Origin: Salipaludibacillus daqingensis | GTDB lineage: Bacteria; Bacillota; Bacilli; Bacillales; Salisediminibacteriaceae | Assembly: GCF_029891575.1 (NCBI RefSeq) | Contig: NZ_JARZHF010000004.1 | Coordinates: 310,001 to 374,000, forward strand | Direction of reading: 5' to 3' | DNA: 64,000 bases | Shown: one piece after another, positions 52,030 through 62,256 of the stretch | How positions within the stretch are numbered: the stretch's first letter is position 1 | Layout of the letters: every line of letters begins with the position of its first letter | Translations under genes and position numbers: made by a program | The notes under the pieces: generated by a model | Databases searched by the model: none | What the model saw: the letters and a program-made list of their open reading frames with translations, nothing else | Told to the model about the DNA's origin: nothing

Positions 52030-52801
52030 ACTAGTTGATTGTGGTTCCACAGTTTTTGTTTACGATTATGAAAGTAAACGTGACCATAATAAGTTTAAAT
52101 TCGAAGTTAATACTGATGGTCAGATTACTAACCTTAAGAGGCTATTCATTAAAAATTTCATAAATGAGCATCTCAATTTAAATTTAAGTTTTACACTTCA
52201 TTTGGAAATGAGCGACTTACCTAATCTTCAGGTGATATTAGATGAGTTTACGGCCTCACTAAAGAAATATTTTGATCTGTCCGCTGTTAAATACCTTGCT
52301 GTATTAGAACTTCCAATAGAAGATGAAAGTAGTCATCCTAAAATAAACATTGTGACGGATATAGACTACTTTCAGGGTACAATGTCATTAATGTCATTCT
52401 ACAAGGACCTTTCTGAAGAAGATATATTAACTAAGTTACAAGAGCAAGTTAATTTACTCTCAAGTAAAGAAGTATTTGTAGACTACGATGATACAAGCAT
52501 GATGATGGATACATTTGTTGAGATCTTAACCACTACTCTTAAAAGTCCATTATGCACTATCAAAACACGTTCAGTGTTTAAGTACAATTTAAAAAATCCT
52601 AAAATTCGCCGCAATGAAAAGGCTGAAGACCATATAAAGAAAAGAGGCTTACTTAGTTTCCCCTATCAGGAATCAGCAGAGATATATGACAAAAGAGGTG
52701 GATTCATTAATGTAAATGTATATTCTAAAAATATTAACAACTCGGACTACCCAAGTAGTATCTTTGAAGACCAGGAAGACATTTTAATGTTTAATAACTG
52801 A
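52010..52801 (+). CDS. Rep-like protein with degenerate active site, or unknown
   Basis: A protein of 263 residues overlapping xis by 20 bases. LSFTLHLEMSD, FTASLKKYF, KYLAVLELPIEDES and HPKINIVTDI line up in order with TFLTLTFKST, FSAFKKRLSYYL, QYIGVTEFQDES and AIHYHLVCNL of the Rep two genes upstream. The HxH pair is replaced and no Tyr helix is obvious, so it is likely an inactive Rep paralogue. The resemblance is by eye and should be confirmed by structure prediction. GGGGG precedes the ATG. Confidence 0.6.
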   Translation: MKKKHTKLVDCGSTVFVYDYESKRDHNKFKFEVNTDGQITNLKRLFIKNFINEHLNLNLSFTLHLEMSDLPNLQVILDEFTASLKKYFDLSAVKYLAVLELPIEDESSHPKINIVTDIDYFQGTMSLMSFYKDLSEEDILTKLQEQVNLLSSKEVFVDYDDTSMMMDTFVEILTTTLKSPLCTIKTRSVFKYNLKNPKIRRNEKAEDHIKKRGLLSFPYQESAEIYDKRGGFINVNVYSKNINNSDYPSSIFEDQEDILMFNN

Positions 52802-52930
52802 GCAGAGTCTCTAACTTTTTATAGATGAGTGGACGTACAATTGATGTTCGTCAACTACTTTTTATAAATATCCAAAAAAGAATATAGATAAAGAAACGAT
52901 CTTCTCTAATAATAAGGAGATAGTATAGCA

Positions 52931-52957
52931 AAAAAAGTCCCTAATTAGAGGGACTTT
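52931..52957 (-). terminator. Terminator of the small minus-strand gene
   Basis: On the minus strand AAAGTCCCT pairs with AGGGACTTT and is followed by TTTT. Confidence 0.85.
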
Positions 52958-53120
52958 ACTTCTTAACCTTATAAGCCTTGATTATATTCTGCATTTCTTT
53001 ATCTGCTTCTTGACGTTGTTTTTTTAATTTAATTGGAAAGGCAAAAATGCCACCCGTTGATTCTTCTGCTAAGTCGTGGAGTTTCTCAATATCGTGGTTT
53101 ACTTTATATCTACTTGTCAT
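52956..53120 (-). CDS. Small basic hypothetical protein
   Basis: A 54-residue protein, MTSRYKVNHDIEKLHDLAEE followed by a Lys-rich helical tail. ATG at 53120 has AAAGGAG upstream; a start seven codons earlier overlaps that site. The stop lies inside the terminator stem. No family recognised. Confidence 0.6.
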   Translation of the reverse strand: MTSRYKVNHDIEKLHDLAEESTGGIFAFPIKLKKQRQEADKEMQNIIKAYKVKK

Positions 53121-53459
53121 GAGAGCACTCTCCTTTATCAAATTATAACTGAATCAAGTTCTCAGAAGCAACTATATCAAAGTACATCTGTTGTCGTGAT
53201 GCATACTTAGTTACAAGGCTCTCTAAAATAATAATACGAAATCAGCTTGCTGTTCTTATTGATATCAACAACAACAAATCCGTCATAACCTAAAACAAAA
53301 CTTCCCTTACATGATATAAGTAGGTAGAAATGTGTCTACTCGCAAATTATCGGTCTTTGTTGAAGTATTGGGAGCTTAGTTGATTAGACATCACCAAAAC
53401 GAGCGTATCTCTCCATCTTCCAAATACTCTAACCTTTAGTTTAATAAAATTCTGATATT
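53121..53459. other. Intergenic region without recognised features
   Basis: No ORF with a ribosome site, repeat or RNA gene is evident in these 339 bases. Confidence 0.45.
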
Positions 53460-55355
53460 TTAATTACACTCAGGGCACTTCCACCCCTCATTCGTTGTTG
53501 TTCGCCTGATAATCTTATCTTCCCAATCATGATTGCAAGTAGGGCACTTCCACCACACGGTTTTTCCCGACTTGATTTTCACTTCACTTGGTTTTACTTA
53601 TTCTTTGTTAGATGCCATTGGCTCGCTATATTTGATTTTACATACTCTAGACTTTCCTCGTACAACACTCGTTTTCCTGCGCAATAAGCACACCCTCTGC
53701 CTGATTTTCGCTGATGTGGACTTGCGTCATAAACATGTCGTTCATCTTTTGGACAATTCCACCATACATAGCGATTGGATCCAATGCTGATTTCGGTAGG
53801 TTTGATTCCGATTTCATCATTTTTGTCATAATTCCACTCTTCAAGCAAGTTAGGCATTAATTCTGCAAAGCTCTCTTCCACAAGCACTTTTTGACCTGTG
53901 CAATATAGGCATCCTCGATTCCCCCCCCTCGTTTATCAGGAGAGGATTCCCAAACATGTCGTTCATCTTTCAAGCATTGCCACCAAAATTTCTGATTTGA
54001 ATACGCTGCAACTTCATAAGATTGCAACTCATTTAATGTAGGATGCCATTCTTTCACAAGATGAGGGAAAACACCCGCAACCGAAGTTTCAAACATAAGG
54101 ATTTTCGCACTGCCTTTTCCATAACAATACGGGCATTTCGTGCTTTCTTTTGCACGTTTAGCAGGACTTGCATTATACTCATGACCTTCTGAACATAGCC
54201 AGTAGTATTTATCATGTGTATAAGCATAGACATCATATGGTGTGACGTCACCATTTCGTGCTTGATGCCATTCATCAATTAGACTTGGAAACAAATAACC
54301 CAAGCTCTTTTCTTTAGGAACTTCATTGATAAAAAGATGAGCCTCTTTTCGTTTATCATAAATATTAATCAATCTCACTTTTTTAATTTTCTCTTGTACA
54401 TCAATTTCTTGATAAGTTTGTTCCATGAAATCAAGTAATTGGTCATAGCAAACTCGTAAGGAATCGACCTTATTAATGTTATATGGGATGATATGACAAG
54501 AAGAAGGTTCTAATTCAATAGACTCTTTTTCATGGATCCGAACTAACTGAATACCTTGTTCTTCAAAAGCATAATTCTTTTCTTCATCATTCTTTTTATG
54601 ATTTTCCGTTCTATGATAATATTCCCCGTCATATTCAATGGCCAGCATTAGAGTGGGGATATAAATATCCGCTTCTTTCTTTTGTTTAGTGAGTTTTTCA
54701 CCACTCTTTGTATCAGAGAATACATCAGCAAGAGCAAGATAATACGTAAGCTCTGTTACCGAATTTTGATTGCTACTGCCACAGTATCGGCAACCATTCC
54801 CTCCTATTGCTCGACTATTCACCGTTGCATCCCATATATGCTTCGTTTTATTAGAACATTGCCACCATTTTTTTTGTTACTACCTTTTGTCACGTCATAC
54901 GGTGTTAGCTCTCCGTTTAAGGTGGGATGCCATTCTTTTGCAATGTCAGAGTGAGTTGTCGCTAAACTTTTACATTTCTTGCATTGGTTATTTTTCTTGT
55001 TTCGACTATATACGGTAGCTTTCCATCGATAACCACACGTTTGGCAATCCCACCATACTTGGGTTCCAGCATTAGCAGAGACGTTAACAGGAGTTAGATC
55101 GCCATTCAATTCATAGCATCATTCTTCTGCAATTTTCGGATTCACCCAAGCTAGGGATTTACAGTTTTGGCATTTACACTGACCTTTTAACCGTGCATAT
55201 ATTTGTGCCTTCCATTGATGACCACACTCTTTGCATTTCCACCAAACAAGAGCAGCGGTTCCCACATCGTTAGGTGTTAATCCATCATTTAATTCATAAC
55301 AAAACTCATTTGCTAATTTTGGGGATCGTTCTGCTAGAGTCTTTCCTCTTTTCAT
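53460..55355 (-). pseudogene. Zinc-ribbon/Vsr-fold nuclease gene with four disabling lesions
   Basis: One ancestral protein of about 630 residues can be read through four breaks. It starts MKRGKTLAERSPKLANEF (ATG 55355, GGGAGG upstream) and has at least seven zinc-ribbon units of the VWWKC-CGH-W-C-C kind. In its middle is a Vsr/DUF559-like nuclease: ADIYIPTLMLAIEYDGEYYH with the Asp and Glu-x-Asp, then IQLVRIHEKES. Breaks: TGA for a conserved Trp (55121-55119); an eight-A run (54868-54875); an eight-G run (53921-53928); and a one-base loss near 53590, after which another frame continues TVWWKCPTCNHDW to the end ECN. It lies beside the type I RM operon, a common place for such genes. Confidence 0.8.
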
Positions 55356-55827
55356 GATACCTCCCTCTCCTTTTTCGTTTTCTCCTTTCCAAATTAGCCT
55401 ATGATTAAATAGTACCATATTACTAGTTTTTTCAGCACTTGAGGCACCATCTTAATGATCTTTCTTTGCTAAATCGGCTAAGAAGACTTCATCGAGAATA
55501 CTTATTCTTTGATTCCCTCTGTCAATGTCAATTATACTCTTATCTCAAAGGAATTAAGCGCTTCTTATCCCTGTTCACCTGACTTCTTCTCCTTTATAAA
55601 ATAGATAGCGATAATCTAAACAATATTTCTTTTCAAGGAGCAAAATATACAAGGGGGGTGGTCACAAACGTTACAAAAGACAATCATACATATGTATAAT
55701 GTCTACTCATTTTTATATGGTTTTTACCTCTATACAAGCATTCCAGATTATGGGTACTGTTGTAGTAGGAATTTTGGTATAGTATTGATAGATACATAAA
55801 AAGTAACTGACCTAATGGAGGAAGAAA
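55356..55827. promoter_or_regulatory. Divergent region upstream of hsdM
   Basis: Non-coding. It should hold the hsd promoter; GGTATAGTATTGATAG at about 55775 has a TATAGT -10-like box, but the -35 box is not clear. GGAGG at about 55817 serves hsdM. Confidence 0.4.
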
Positions 55828-57309
55828 ATGAGTAAACTTACGTTACAACAACTAGAATCACATTTGTGGGAATCAGCTAACATCTTACGAGGAAGCATTG
55901 ACTCTTCGGACTATAAAAATTACATATTCGGATTGCTGTTTTTAAAGCGATTAAATGATGTATTTGTTGAAACAGCAGAGAAGATTGAGAAAGAAGAAGG
56001 CGACGATTACGGGTGGCATGATCCTGATGAACACCAATTTTTCGTTTCCGAACGTGCTCGTTGGAAGAACATCCAAGCGACAACTCAAGACATTGGTGAC
56101 ATGATCAATAAAGCATTTGAATCATTAGAGGAAGAAAATCCATCACTGCAAGGTGTGTTGGCAAGTATCGATTTTAACGACAAAGAGAAGCTCCCAGATA
56201 GCTTGCTGTTACAACTAGTTCAGCATTTTACAGCGATTGATTTACGAAATGACCATCTATCTGAACCTGATATGTTAGGACGAGCCTATGAGTATCTCAT
56301 CAAGCAGTTTGCCGATGACGCTGGGAAAAAAGGTGGAGAGTTTTATACGCCGAGTAAAGTGGTTGAGCTTATTGTCAACCTGATTAAACCAGAAGAAGGC
56401 ATGAGAGTTAGTGACCCTACGGTTGGATCAGGCGGAATGCTCATTCAATCGGTCGATTACATCAAGTCAACAGGAGGTAACCCACGGAACTTGACCCTCC
56501 ACGGTCAAGAGCGTAACTTAAGTACGTGGGCTATCTGTAAAATGAACTTGCTCTTACATGGCATGAGCGATCACCGCATTGAAAGAGGCGATACGATCCG
56601 TGATCCTAAATTGTTAGAAGATGGAGAACTCATTCTTTACGATCGTGTCATCGCCAATCCTCCCTTTAGTTTAAGTAACTGGGGAAGAGAAGAAGCAGAA
56701 AGTGATCAGTACGGTCGTTTCCGATTCGGTATGCCTCCTAAAGACAAAGGTGACTTAGCGTTTGTTCAGCATATGGTATCTACACTTAATCATGAAGGAA
56801 AAGCTGGAGTGGTGATGCCGCACGGGATTCTTTTCCGTGGTGGTGTAGAAGGAAAGATTCGTCAAGGGCTCCTTGAAGAAGACTTATTAGAAGCGGTCAT
56901 TGGTTTACCCTCTAAGCTATTCTACGGCACTGGAATTCCAGCTTGTATTCTCGTATTGAACCGTAATAAAGATGAGAGTAATAAGGGGAAAGTATTCTTT
57001 ATCCATGGCGCAGATGATTATCAAGAAGGAAAGAATCAAAATATACTTCGAGATCAAGATATTGAGAAGATTGTATCAGCTTATGACAATGGTGAAGAAT
57101 TAGAGAAGTACTGTCGTGTTGTTCCGTTAGCTGAAATTAAAGAAAATGACTTTAATTTAAACATTGCAAGATATATTGATACAACAGAAGAAGAAGAACA
57201 GATTGATGTACCTCAAGCAATAGCCGAACTTCGAGCATTAGAGAAAGAACGAAATCAAATTGAAGAGAAGATGTACGATTACTTGAAGGAGTTGGGTTAT
57301 GATGAATAA
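55828..57309 (+). CDS. hsdM: Type I restriction-modification DNA methyltransferase subunit
   Basis: A protein of 493 residues. The N-terminal helical domain (LESHLWESANILRGSID, YIFGLLFLKRLNDVF) precedes the adenine-N6 methylase with GRAYEYLIKQFADDAGKKGG, SAM motif DPTVGSGGML near residue 196 and catalytic NPPF near residue 277. Two copies with HsdS modify the recognition sequence. GGAGGAAG precedes the ATG. It begins the hsdM-hsdS-hsdR operon. Confidence 0.96.
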   Translation: MSKLTLQQLESHLWESANILRGSIDSSDYKNYIFGLLFLKRLNDVFVETAEKIEKEEGDDYGWHDPDEHQFFVSERARWKNIQATTQDIGDMINKAFESLEEENPSLQGVLASIDFNDKEKLPDSLLLQLVQHFTAIDLRNDHLSEPDMLGRAYEYLIKQFADDAGKKGGEFYTPSKVVELIVNLIKPEEGMRVSDPTVGSGGMLIQSVDYIKSTGGNPRNLTLHGQERNLSTWAICKMNLLLHGMSDHRIERGDTIRDPKLLEDGELILYDRVIANPPFSLSNWGREEAESDQYGRFRFGMPPKDKGDLAFVQHMVSTLNHEGKAGVVMPHGILFRGGVEGKIRQGLLEEDLLEAVIGLPSKLFYGTGIPACILVLNRNKDESNKGKVFFIHGADDYQEGKNQNILRDQDIEKIVSAYDNGEELEKYCRVVPLAEIKENDFNLNIARYIDTTEEEEQIDVPQAIAELRALEKERNQIEEKMYDYLKELGYDE

Positions 57310-58558
57310 TTTTATTCCTAAAGATTGGACTTTCTCTCCATTAGGTGAATACTTAAATTTAATAGGAGGATTTGCTTTTAAAAGTCAAGATTTTAGTGAA
57401 GAGGGTACAGTACCAGTGTTAAGAATTGCTAACATTAAAGAAAATGGAATTAACTTAGATAATGCTGCATTTGTTTCTAATAAAGTGGCAGAAAATACTA
57501 ATAGATATAGCCTTAAAGAAGAACATATCGTTATTGCAATGTCAGGAGCTACAACGGGAAAGACTGGACAAGTAATCAGTGACAATCTTCCATTGTTATT
57601 AAATCAACGTGTTGGAACTTTTGATATTAAGGATGAAAATAAGTTATCAAATAATTTTTTGAAATTCCTAGTTCAAAAGGATAGTTTTAAAAACCTTATT
57701 AACGTCGATGCTGTTGGAGGAGCGCAGCCTAATATTAGTTCTAAACAAATTGAATCGATACACGCACTTATCCCACCTATAAATCAACAAAATAAAATCG
57801 CAGCAATCCTTACTTCAGTTGATAACGCCATTGAAAAAACAGTAGCGATCATCGAGCAAACGGAAAAAGTGAAAAAAGGGTTAATGCAACAGCTTCTTAC
57901 AAAAGGAATTAGACATACGAAGTTTAAGGAAACGGAGATTGGTGTGATTCCTGAAGAATGGGAAGTAGTTCAACTAGGGGATATTTTAGAATTAGTAAAG
58001 CGGCCGATGAAAATGAAGGATGATGAACTTTATCAACTTGTTACTGTAAAACGAAGACATGGTGGTGTTGTTCCAAGAGGCGAATTGTACGGTCATCAGG
58101 TAAAAGTAAAAAATCAGTTTTATATTAAAAGTGGTGACTTTTTAATATCTAAACGACAAATCGTCCACGGTGCTTGTGAAGTTGTGCCACCATCTTTAGA
58201 TGGTGCAATTGTTTCTAATGAATATCATACATTATTAGTAAAACATACATTGGAAATGGACTTTTTCAGGTGGTATATTCGCCATCCAAAAATAATACAT
58301 TATTTTCTTTTATCAAGTGTAGGTGTTCATATTGAAAAGATGTTATTTAGAGTTGAAGATTGGTTTAAGCGAAAGGTTGCTATACCACCGATTGAGGAAC
58401 AACAGAAAATAGCAACAACTCTTACTTCTATTGAAAAAACATTAGAAGTGAATAAACAACATTTAAAAAGACTTCAGTCTATTAAAATAGGTTTAATGCA
58501 AGTCCTACTAACTGGCAAGATTCGTGTCCACGTAAATGAAATGGAGGTAACAAGATGA
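57299..58558 (+). CDS. hsdS: Type I restriction-modification specificity subunit
   Basis: A protein of 419 residues with two target-recognition domains, each followed by a conserved helix: IPPINQQNKIAAILTSVDNA (near residue 160) and IPPIEEQQKIATTLTSIEKT (near residue 365), which form the spacer coiled coils. The first domain begins PKDWTFSPLGEYL and the second IPEEWEVVQLGDIL. It overlaps hsdM by 11 bases and hsdR by 4. The DNA target cannot be read from sequence. It is more AT-rich than hsdM and hsdR, usual for exchangeable recognition parts. Confidence 0.94.
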   Translation: MMNNFIPKDWTFSPLGEYLNLIGGFAFKSQDFSEEGTVPVLRIANIKENGINLDNAAFVSNKVAENTNRYSLKEEHIVIAMSGATTGKTGQVISDNLPLLLNQRVGTFDIKDENKLSNNFLKFLVQKDSFKNLINVDAVGGAQPNISSKQIESIHALIPPINQQNKIAAILTSVDNAIEKTVAIIEQTEKVKKGLMQQLLTKGIRHTKFKETEIGVIPEEWEVVQLGDILELVKRPMKMKDDELYQLVTVKRRHGGVVPRGELYGHQVKVKNQFYIKSGDFLISKRQIVHGACEVVPPSLDGAIVSNEYHTLLVKHTLEMDFFRWYIRHPKIIHYFLLSSVGVHIEKMLFRVEDWFKRKVAIPPIEEQQKIATTLTSIEKTLEVNKQHLKRLQSIKIGLMQVLLTGKIRVHVNEMEVTR

Positions 58559-61488
58559 CCTCAACTTCAGAATGGAATGAAAAGCAACTCGTTGAAAATA
58601 GATTGATCCAACAGCTTCAAGGAATGGACTATGATTATCTTCATGGTCCTTCTTTGGATACTGAACGGGAAACAGCGAATGATGTTATTCTTAGGGATCG
58701 TTTAGCCCGTGCGTTGACACGTTTGAATCCATGGATGAATGAAAACAATGCTCGGAAGGTATTACGTTCTATCCTCTACATCGAAGCGACTAGCGTCATG
58801 GAAGCAAATGAAAAGTTCCATGATATGCTGGTGAACTACATATCTGTACAACAAGACCTTGGAAAGGGCAAAAAGAACCAAACGGTCAAGCTGATTGATT
58901 TTGCTAATCCTGAAAACAACGAGTACCTTGTCGTTGATCAGTTTAGCATTACGAATCCCAAGGGCAATATCCGACCTGATCTGATTATTTTTGTTAATGG
59001 CCTCCCTCTTGTTGTGATTGAATGTAAAAGTCCGATGCTAAGTATTAATGAACAAATTGGCCAAGGAGTCAAGCAGTTAACCCGTTACCAAGACGAACAG
59101 GAGCGGCTATTTCACTACAACCAGTTCATGGTCGTTTCAAGTAATGATCGTGCTAGAGTAGGAACGATCGGAGCACAGGTAAAGCATTACGGTCTTTGGA
59201 AAGATCCATACCCGTTAACAACAGCTGAAATTGGTGATACTCCAACACCACAAGATATTTTAGCAGCTGGCATGCTGACAAAACAAAGTCTCCTCGACCT
59301 CGTGCAAAACTTCATTGTTTATGAACCTGAAGGGGGTCGAATGATTAAGAAGTTGGCCCGTTACCAACAGTTCCGTGCCGTGAGAAAAGCGATCGATCGC
59401 ATTCTTTATGCGAAATCAGCAAAAGATCGTGGTGGTGTTGTATGGCATACGCAAGGCAGTGGTAAGTCTTTAACAATGCTCTACCTGGCCGTGAAACTTC
59501 GTCGCCTCGAAGCGTTGGGAAACCCAACTATTGTTCTTGTGACAGACCGTAAAGACCTGGATACTCAAATAACAGAGACCTTTCGCCGATGTGGGTTTCC
59601 TAACCCTCAGCAAGCAGAAGGAGTCAAGCAACTGAAGGGGTTGCTTTCTCAAGGACCAGGTTCCACAATTATGACGCTTGTACAGAAGTTCCAAGAAGAT
59701 AAAGAGATGGGATCCTATCCTGAGCTTTCGACATCGGAAAATATCTTTGTGATGATCGATGAATCTCACCGTAGTCAGTATAAAGGGTTAGCGATGAACA
59801 TGCGCACAGCGATGCCAAATGCATGTTACCTTGGTTTTACAGGGACGCCAATTGATAAAGAGGACAAGAGTACGACAGCAACATTCGGTCCTTATATCGA
59901 TAAATATACGATTGAACAAGCCGTAGATGATGGAGCGACCGTTCCGATCTTTTATGAAGCTCGTCTATCGAATTTGCACGTTCACGGGGAAACTCTTGAT
60001 CAATTATTTGACCGAAAATTCCGTGATTATGATGAAGACACCCGTGAAGAAATCAAAAAGAAATATGCCAATGAGCAAGCGATTATTTCCTCACCAAAAC
60101 GGATTGAACAAATTGCGTTAGACATTATCGAACATTATCAAACTCATATTGAACCAAATGGATTTAAAGCACAGATTGTCGCTGTCTCTCGTGAAGCAGC
60201 GGTGATGTACAAGGAAAAGCTAGATGAACTCAGTGACTATGAATCCGTCGTTATCATATCTGGAGGACATAATGACAAACCAGAGATGAAAAAGCACCAT
60301 TTGGCTACGGATGATGAAAAGAAACAGATTGAAAACTTTAAAAAACCTTTTTCAAAAAGTAAATTAGCCTTTATTATTGTTTGCGATAAGTTGTTAACAG
60401 GGTTTGATGCCCCGATTGAACAAGTGATGTATTTAGACAAGCCAATTAAGGAACATAACTTGCTTCAAGCGATTGCAAGAACGAACCGAACCTATGATAA
60501 GAAAGATTATGGCTTGATCGTCGATTATTACGGCGTGTCTCGATTTTTAGAAGAAGCTCTTGGAATTTTTACGAAAAGTGATATCCAAGGGGCGTTACGC
60601 CCGATCGATAGTGAGATTCCACGTTTACAATCTCGCCACCGTGCGGCGGTAAACTACTTTGATTATATTAATAAAAGCAATCCAGATGCGTGTGTGCAAG
60701 TGCTTGAACCAGAAGATGTTCGAAACGAATTTGAGACAGCGTTCAAACGTTTTGCTGAGAGCATGGACATGGTGATGCCGAATCCAAAAGCACAATCTTA
60801 TGTGGATGACTTGAAGTTTCTCGGAAAGGTTCGCCAATTGGCCAAGTCTCGGTACCGTGAAGAGGGGATGGACATCACAGAGTGTGGGGAGAAAGTTCGC
60901 CAATTAATTGCAGAACATTTACATGCATCTTCAGTTGAAATATTACATGATCCGATTGATATCTTATCTAATAAATTCGAAGAGAAATTAAATGAAACGC
61001 AGAGTGAAGATGCAAAAGCATCCGAAATGGAGCATGCGATTCGTCATGAGATCAAAGTAAAGATGGACGAGAATCCCGTGTACTATTCCTCCCTGAAAGA
61101 AAAATTGGAAGATCTGATTAATTCAAGACGAGCGAATCAGATGGAGATTATTGACCTGGTGGAATCATTACGTGAGATGGTCAATGATATGCGTCACACC
61201 ACACAAAAAGGCGAAGAACACGGCTTTACTCGTGAACAGTATCCCTTTTTCCAAATGCTTGAACATGAGTTGCCAGACGAAGAAAACGAAGATTTGAAAG
61301 ACTTTACGTTTATCGTGACAGGAATCGTACAATCCAAAGCGGTGATCGAGTGGACAGAGAAAGACGATGTAAAGCGTGAGATGAGGAGTGAAATCAAAAA
61401 GAAACTTCGAAACAAAGTGGACAAAAAGAAACTAGAAGCCGTCACCCAGCAGCTAATGGATTTAGCAGCGGTGCATTATAGAAAGTAA
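58555..61488 (+). CDS. hsdR: Type I restriction endonuclease subunit
   Basis: A protein of 977 residues. The nuclease domain has RPDLIIFVNGLPLVVIECKS (Asp and Glu-x-Lys, near residues 142-161). The superfamily 2 motor has Walker A HTQGSGKSLTML near residue 302, DESHRSQY near residue 402, GFTGTPI, and the late RTNRTYDKKDYGLIVDY. It starts by an ATGA overlap with hsdS. It cuts DNA after translocation when the site is unmethylated. No lesion is seen, so the system looks complete. Confidence 0.95.
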   Translation: MTSTSEWNEKQLVENRLIQQLQGMDYDYLHGPSLDTERETANDVILRDRLARALTRLNPWMNENNARKVLRSILYIEATSVMEANEKFHDMLVNYISVQQDLGKGKKNQTVKLIDFANPENNEYLVVDQFSITNPKGNIRPDLIIFVNGLPLVVIECKSPMLSINEQIGQGVKQLTRYQDEQERLFHYNQFMVVSSNDRARVGTIGAQVKHYGLWKDPYPLTTAEIGDTPTPQDILAAGMLTKQSLLDLVQNFIVYEPEGGRMIKKLARYQQFRAVRKAIDRILYAKSAKDRGGVVWHTQGSGKSLTMLYLAVKLRRLEALGNPTIVLVTDRKDLDTQITETFRRCGFPNPQQAEGVKQLKGLLSQGPGSTIMTLVQKFQEDKEMGSYPELSTSENIFVMIDESHRSQYKGLAMNMRTAMPNACYLGFTGTPIDKEDKSTTATFGPYIDKYTIEQAVDDGATVPIFYEARLSNLHVHGETLDQLFDRKFRDYDEDTREEIKKKYANEQAIISSPKRIEQIALDIIEHYQTHIEPNGFKAQIVAVSREAAVMYKEKLDELSDYESVVIISGGHNDKPEMKKHHLATDDEKKQIENFKKPFSKSKLAFIIVCDKLLTGFDAPIEQVMYLDKPIKEHNLLQAIARTNRTYDKKDYGLIVDYYGVSRFLEEALGIFTKSDIQGALRPIDSEIPRLQSRHRAAVNYFDYINKSNPDACVQVLEPEDVRNEFETAFKRFAESMDMVMPNPKAQSYVDDLKFLGKVRQLAKSRYREEGMDITECGEKVRQLIAEHLHASSVEILHDPIDILSNKFEEKLNETQSEDAKASEMEHAIRHEIKVKMDENPVYYSSLKEKLEDLINSRRANQMEIIDLVESLREMVNDMRHTTQKGEEHGFTREQYPFFQMLEHELPDEENEDLKDFTFIVTGIVQSKAVIEWTEKDDVKREMRSEIKKKLRNKVDKKKLEAVTQQLMDLAAVHYRK

Positions 61489-61493
61489 AGTAA

Positions 61494-61525
61494 GAAGCCC
61501 TCACGTTGTCATATGAGGGCTTTTG
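61494..61525. terminator. Bidirectional terminator between hsdR and the metallopeptidase gene
   Basis: AAGCCCTCA pairs with TGAGGGCTT around a 10-base loop, followed by TTTGTG; it includes the stop of the convergent gene. Confidence 0.82.
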
Positions 61526-62256
61526 TGTTCGATGGTTAACCTTGGCCCGTTTACTCGAAGCCACTCCTTACGCTGTTCATAATCAGGTATGATGGACCTT
61601 ACTAACCGCCAGAATTCTTTTGAATGATTTGGGTGTTTTAGGTGAGCAAGTTCATGAACTAAGAGGTAATCAACAATCGGAATAGGAGCCATAATGATTC
61701 TCCAGTTTAAATAGAGAGACCCATTAGGTGTGCATGTCCCCCATCGCATTTTCTGCTCTTTTAGCTTCACTTTCTCAGGAACAATGTTCATCTTCTCCGT
61801 ATATATGGCAAGTCTTTCATTTAATTTTTTTTCTCCTTGCGTGTTGTACCACTTTTTAAAAGCAGTAGAAAATTCCTCGTTTTTCTCTTCTTCTGAAAAA
61901 TGGGCGGGAACTTCACTTATGAATTTCCCTCTGTTAAAGGCAAGACGAACATTGTTTATTTCCTCTTTTTTATGTACCTTCAAACGATAGTTCCTTCCTA
62001 AATAAGTGAATTTCTCACCACTAACAAATTCCTTTGGTGCTGGCTTATCTATGATTTCATTGAATGCCTTCCATTTAGTTAGAATCCATGGTGCTTTCTT
62101 ATGTAACAACTTTTGAAGTTGTTGCTCATTTGTATCACGAGGCGCCGTTACTTTCACACCATTTAGCCATTCCACGGTTATGAGAATATCTTTACTGTCG
62201 GAGCTGTATTCAAGTTGATAGTCTATTGTTGTTTTCCCGAAAACAAAGCAGGGCAT
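61501..62256 (-). CDS. YgjP-like M48-type metallopeptidase
   Basis: A protein of 251 residues of the YgjP/DUF45 group. The zinc motif is LLVHELAHLKHPNHSKEFW (HExxH and a later His/Glu), preceded by KMRWGTCTPNGSLYLNWRI. The N-terminal half is beta-rich. Such genes often accompany type I RM operons, as here. ATG at 62256 has AGAGGTG upstream; the open frame to 62373 lacks a site. Target protein unknown. Confidence 0.85.
   Translation of the reverse strand: MPCFVFGKTTIDYQLEYSSDSKDILITVEWLNGVKVTAPRDTNEQQLQKLLHKKAPWILTKWKAFNEIIDKPAPKEFVSGEKFTYLGRNYRLKVHKKEEINNVRLAFNRGKFISEVPAHFSEEEKNEEFSTAFKKWYNTQGEKKLNERLAIYTEKMNIVPEKVKLKEQKMRWGTCTPNGSLYLNWRIIMAPIPIVDYLLVHELAHLKHPNHSKEFWRLVRSIIPDYEQRKEWLRVNGPRLTIEHKSPHMTT

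Noticed and set aside
55119-55121. In-frame TGA in the zinc-ribbon pseudogene as a second selenocysteine codon
   Set aside because: The equivalent position in the neighbouring repeat is Trp (IAKEWHP), so TGG to TGA nonsense is the simple explanation, and the gene has three other lesions.
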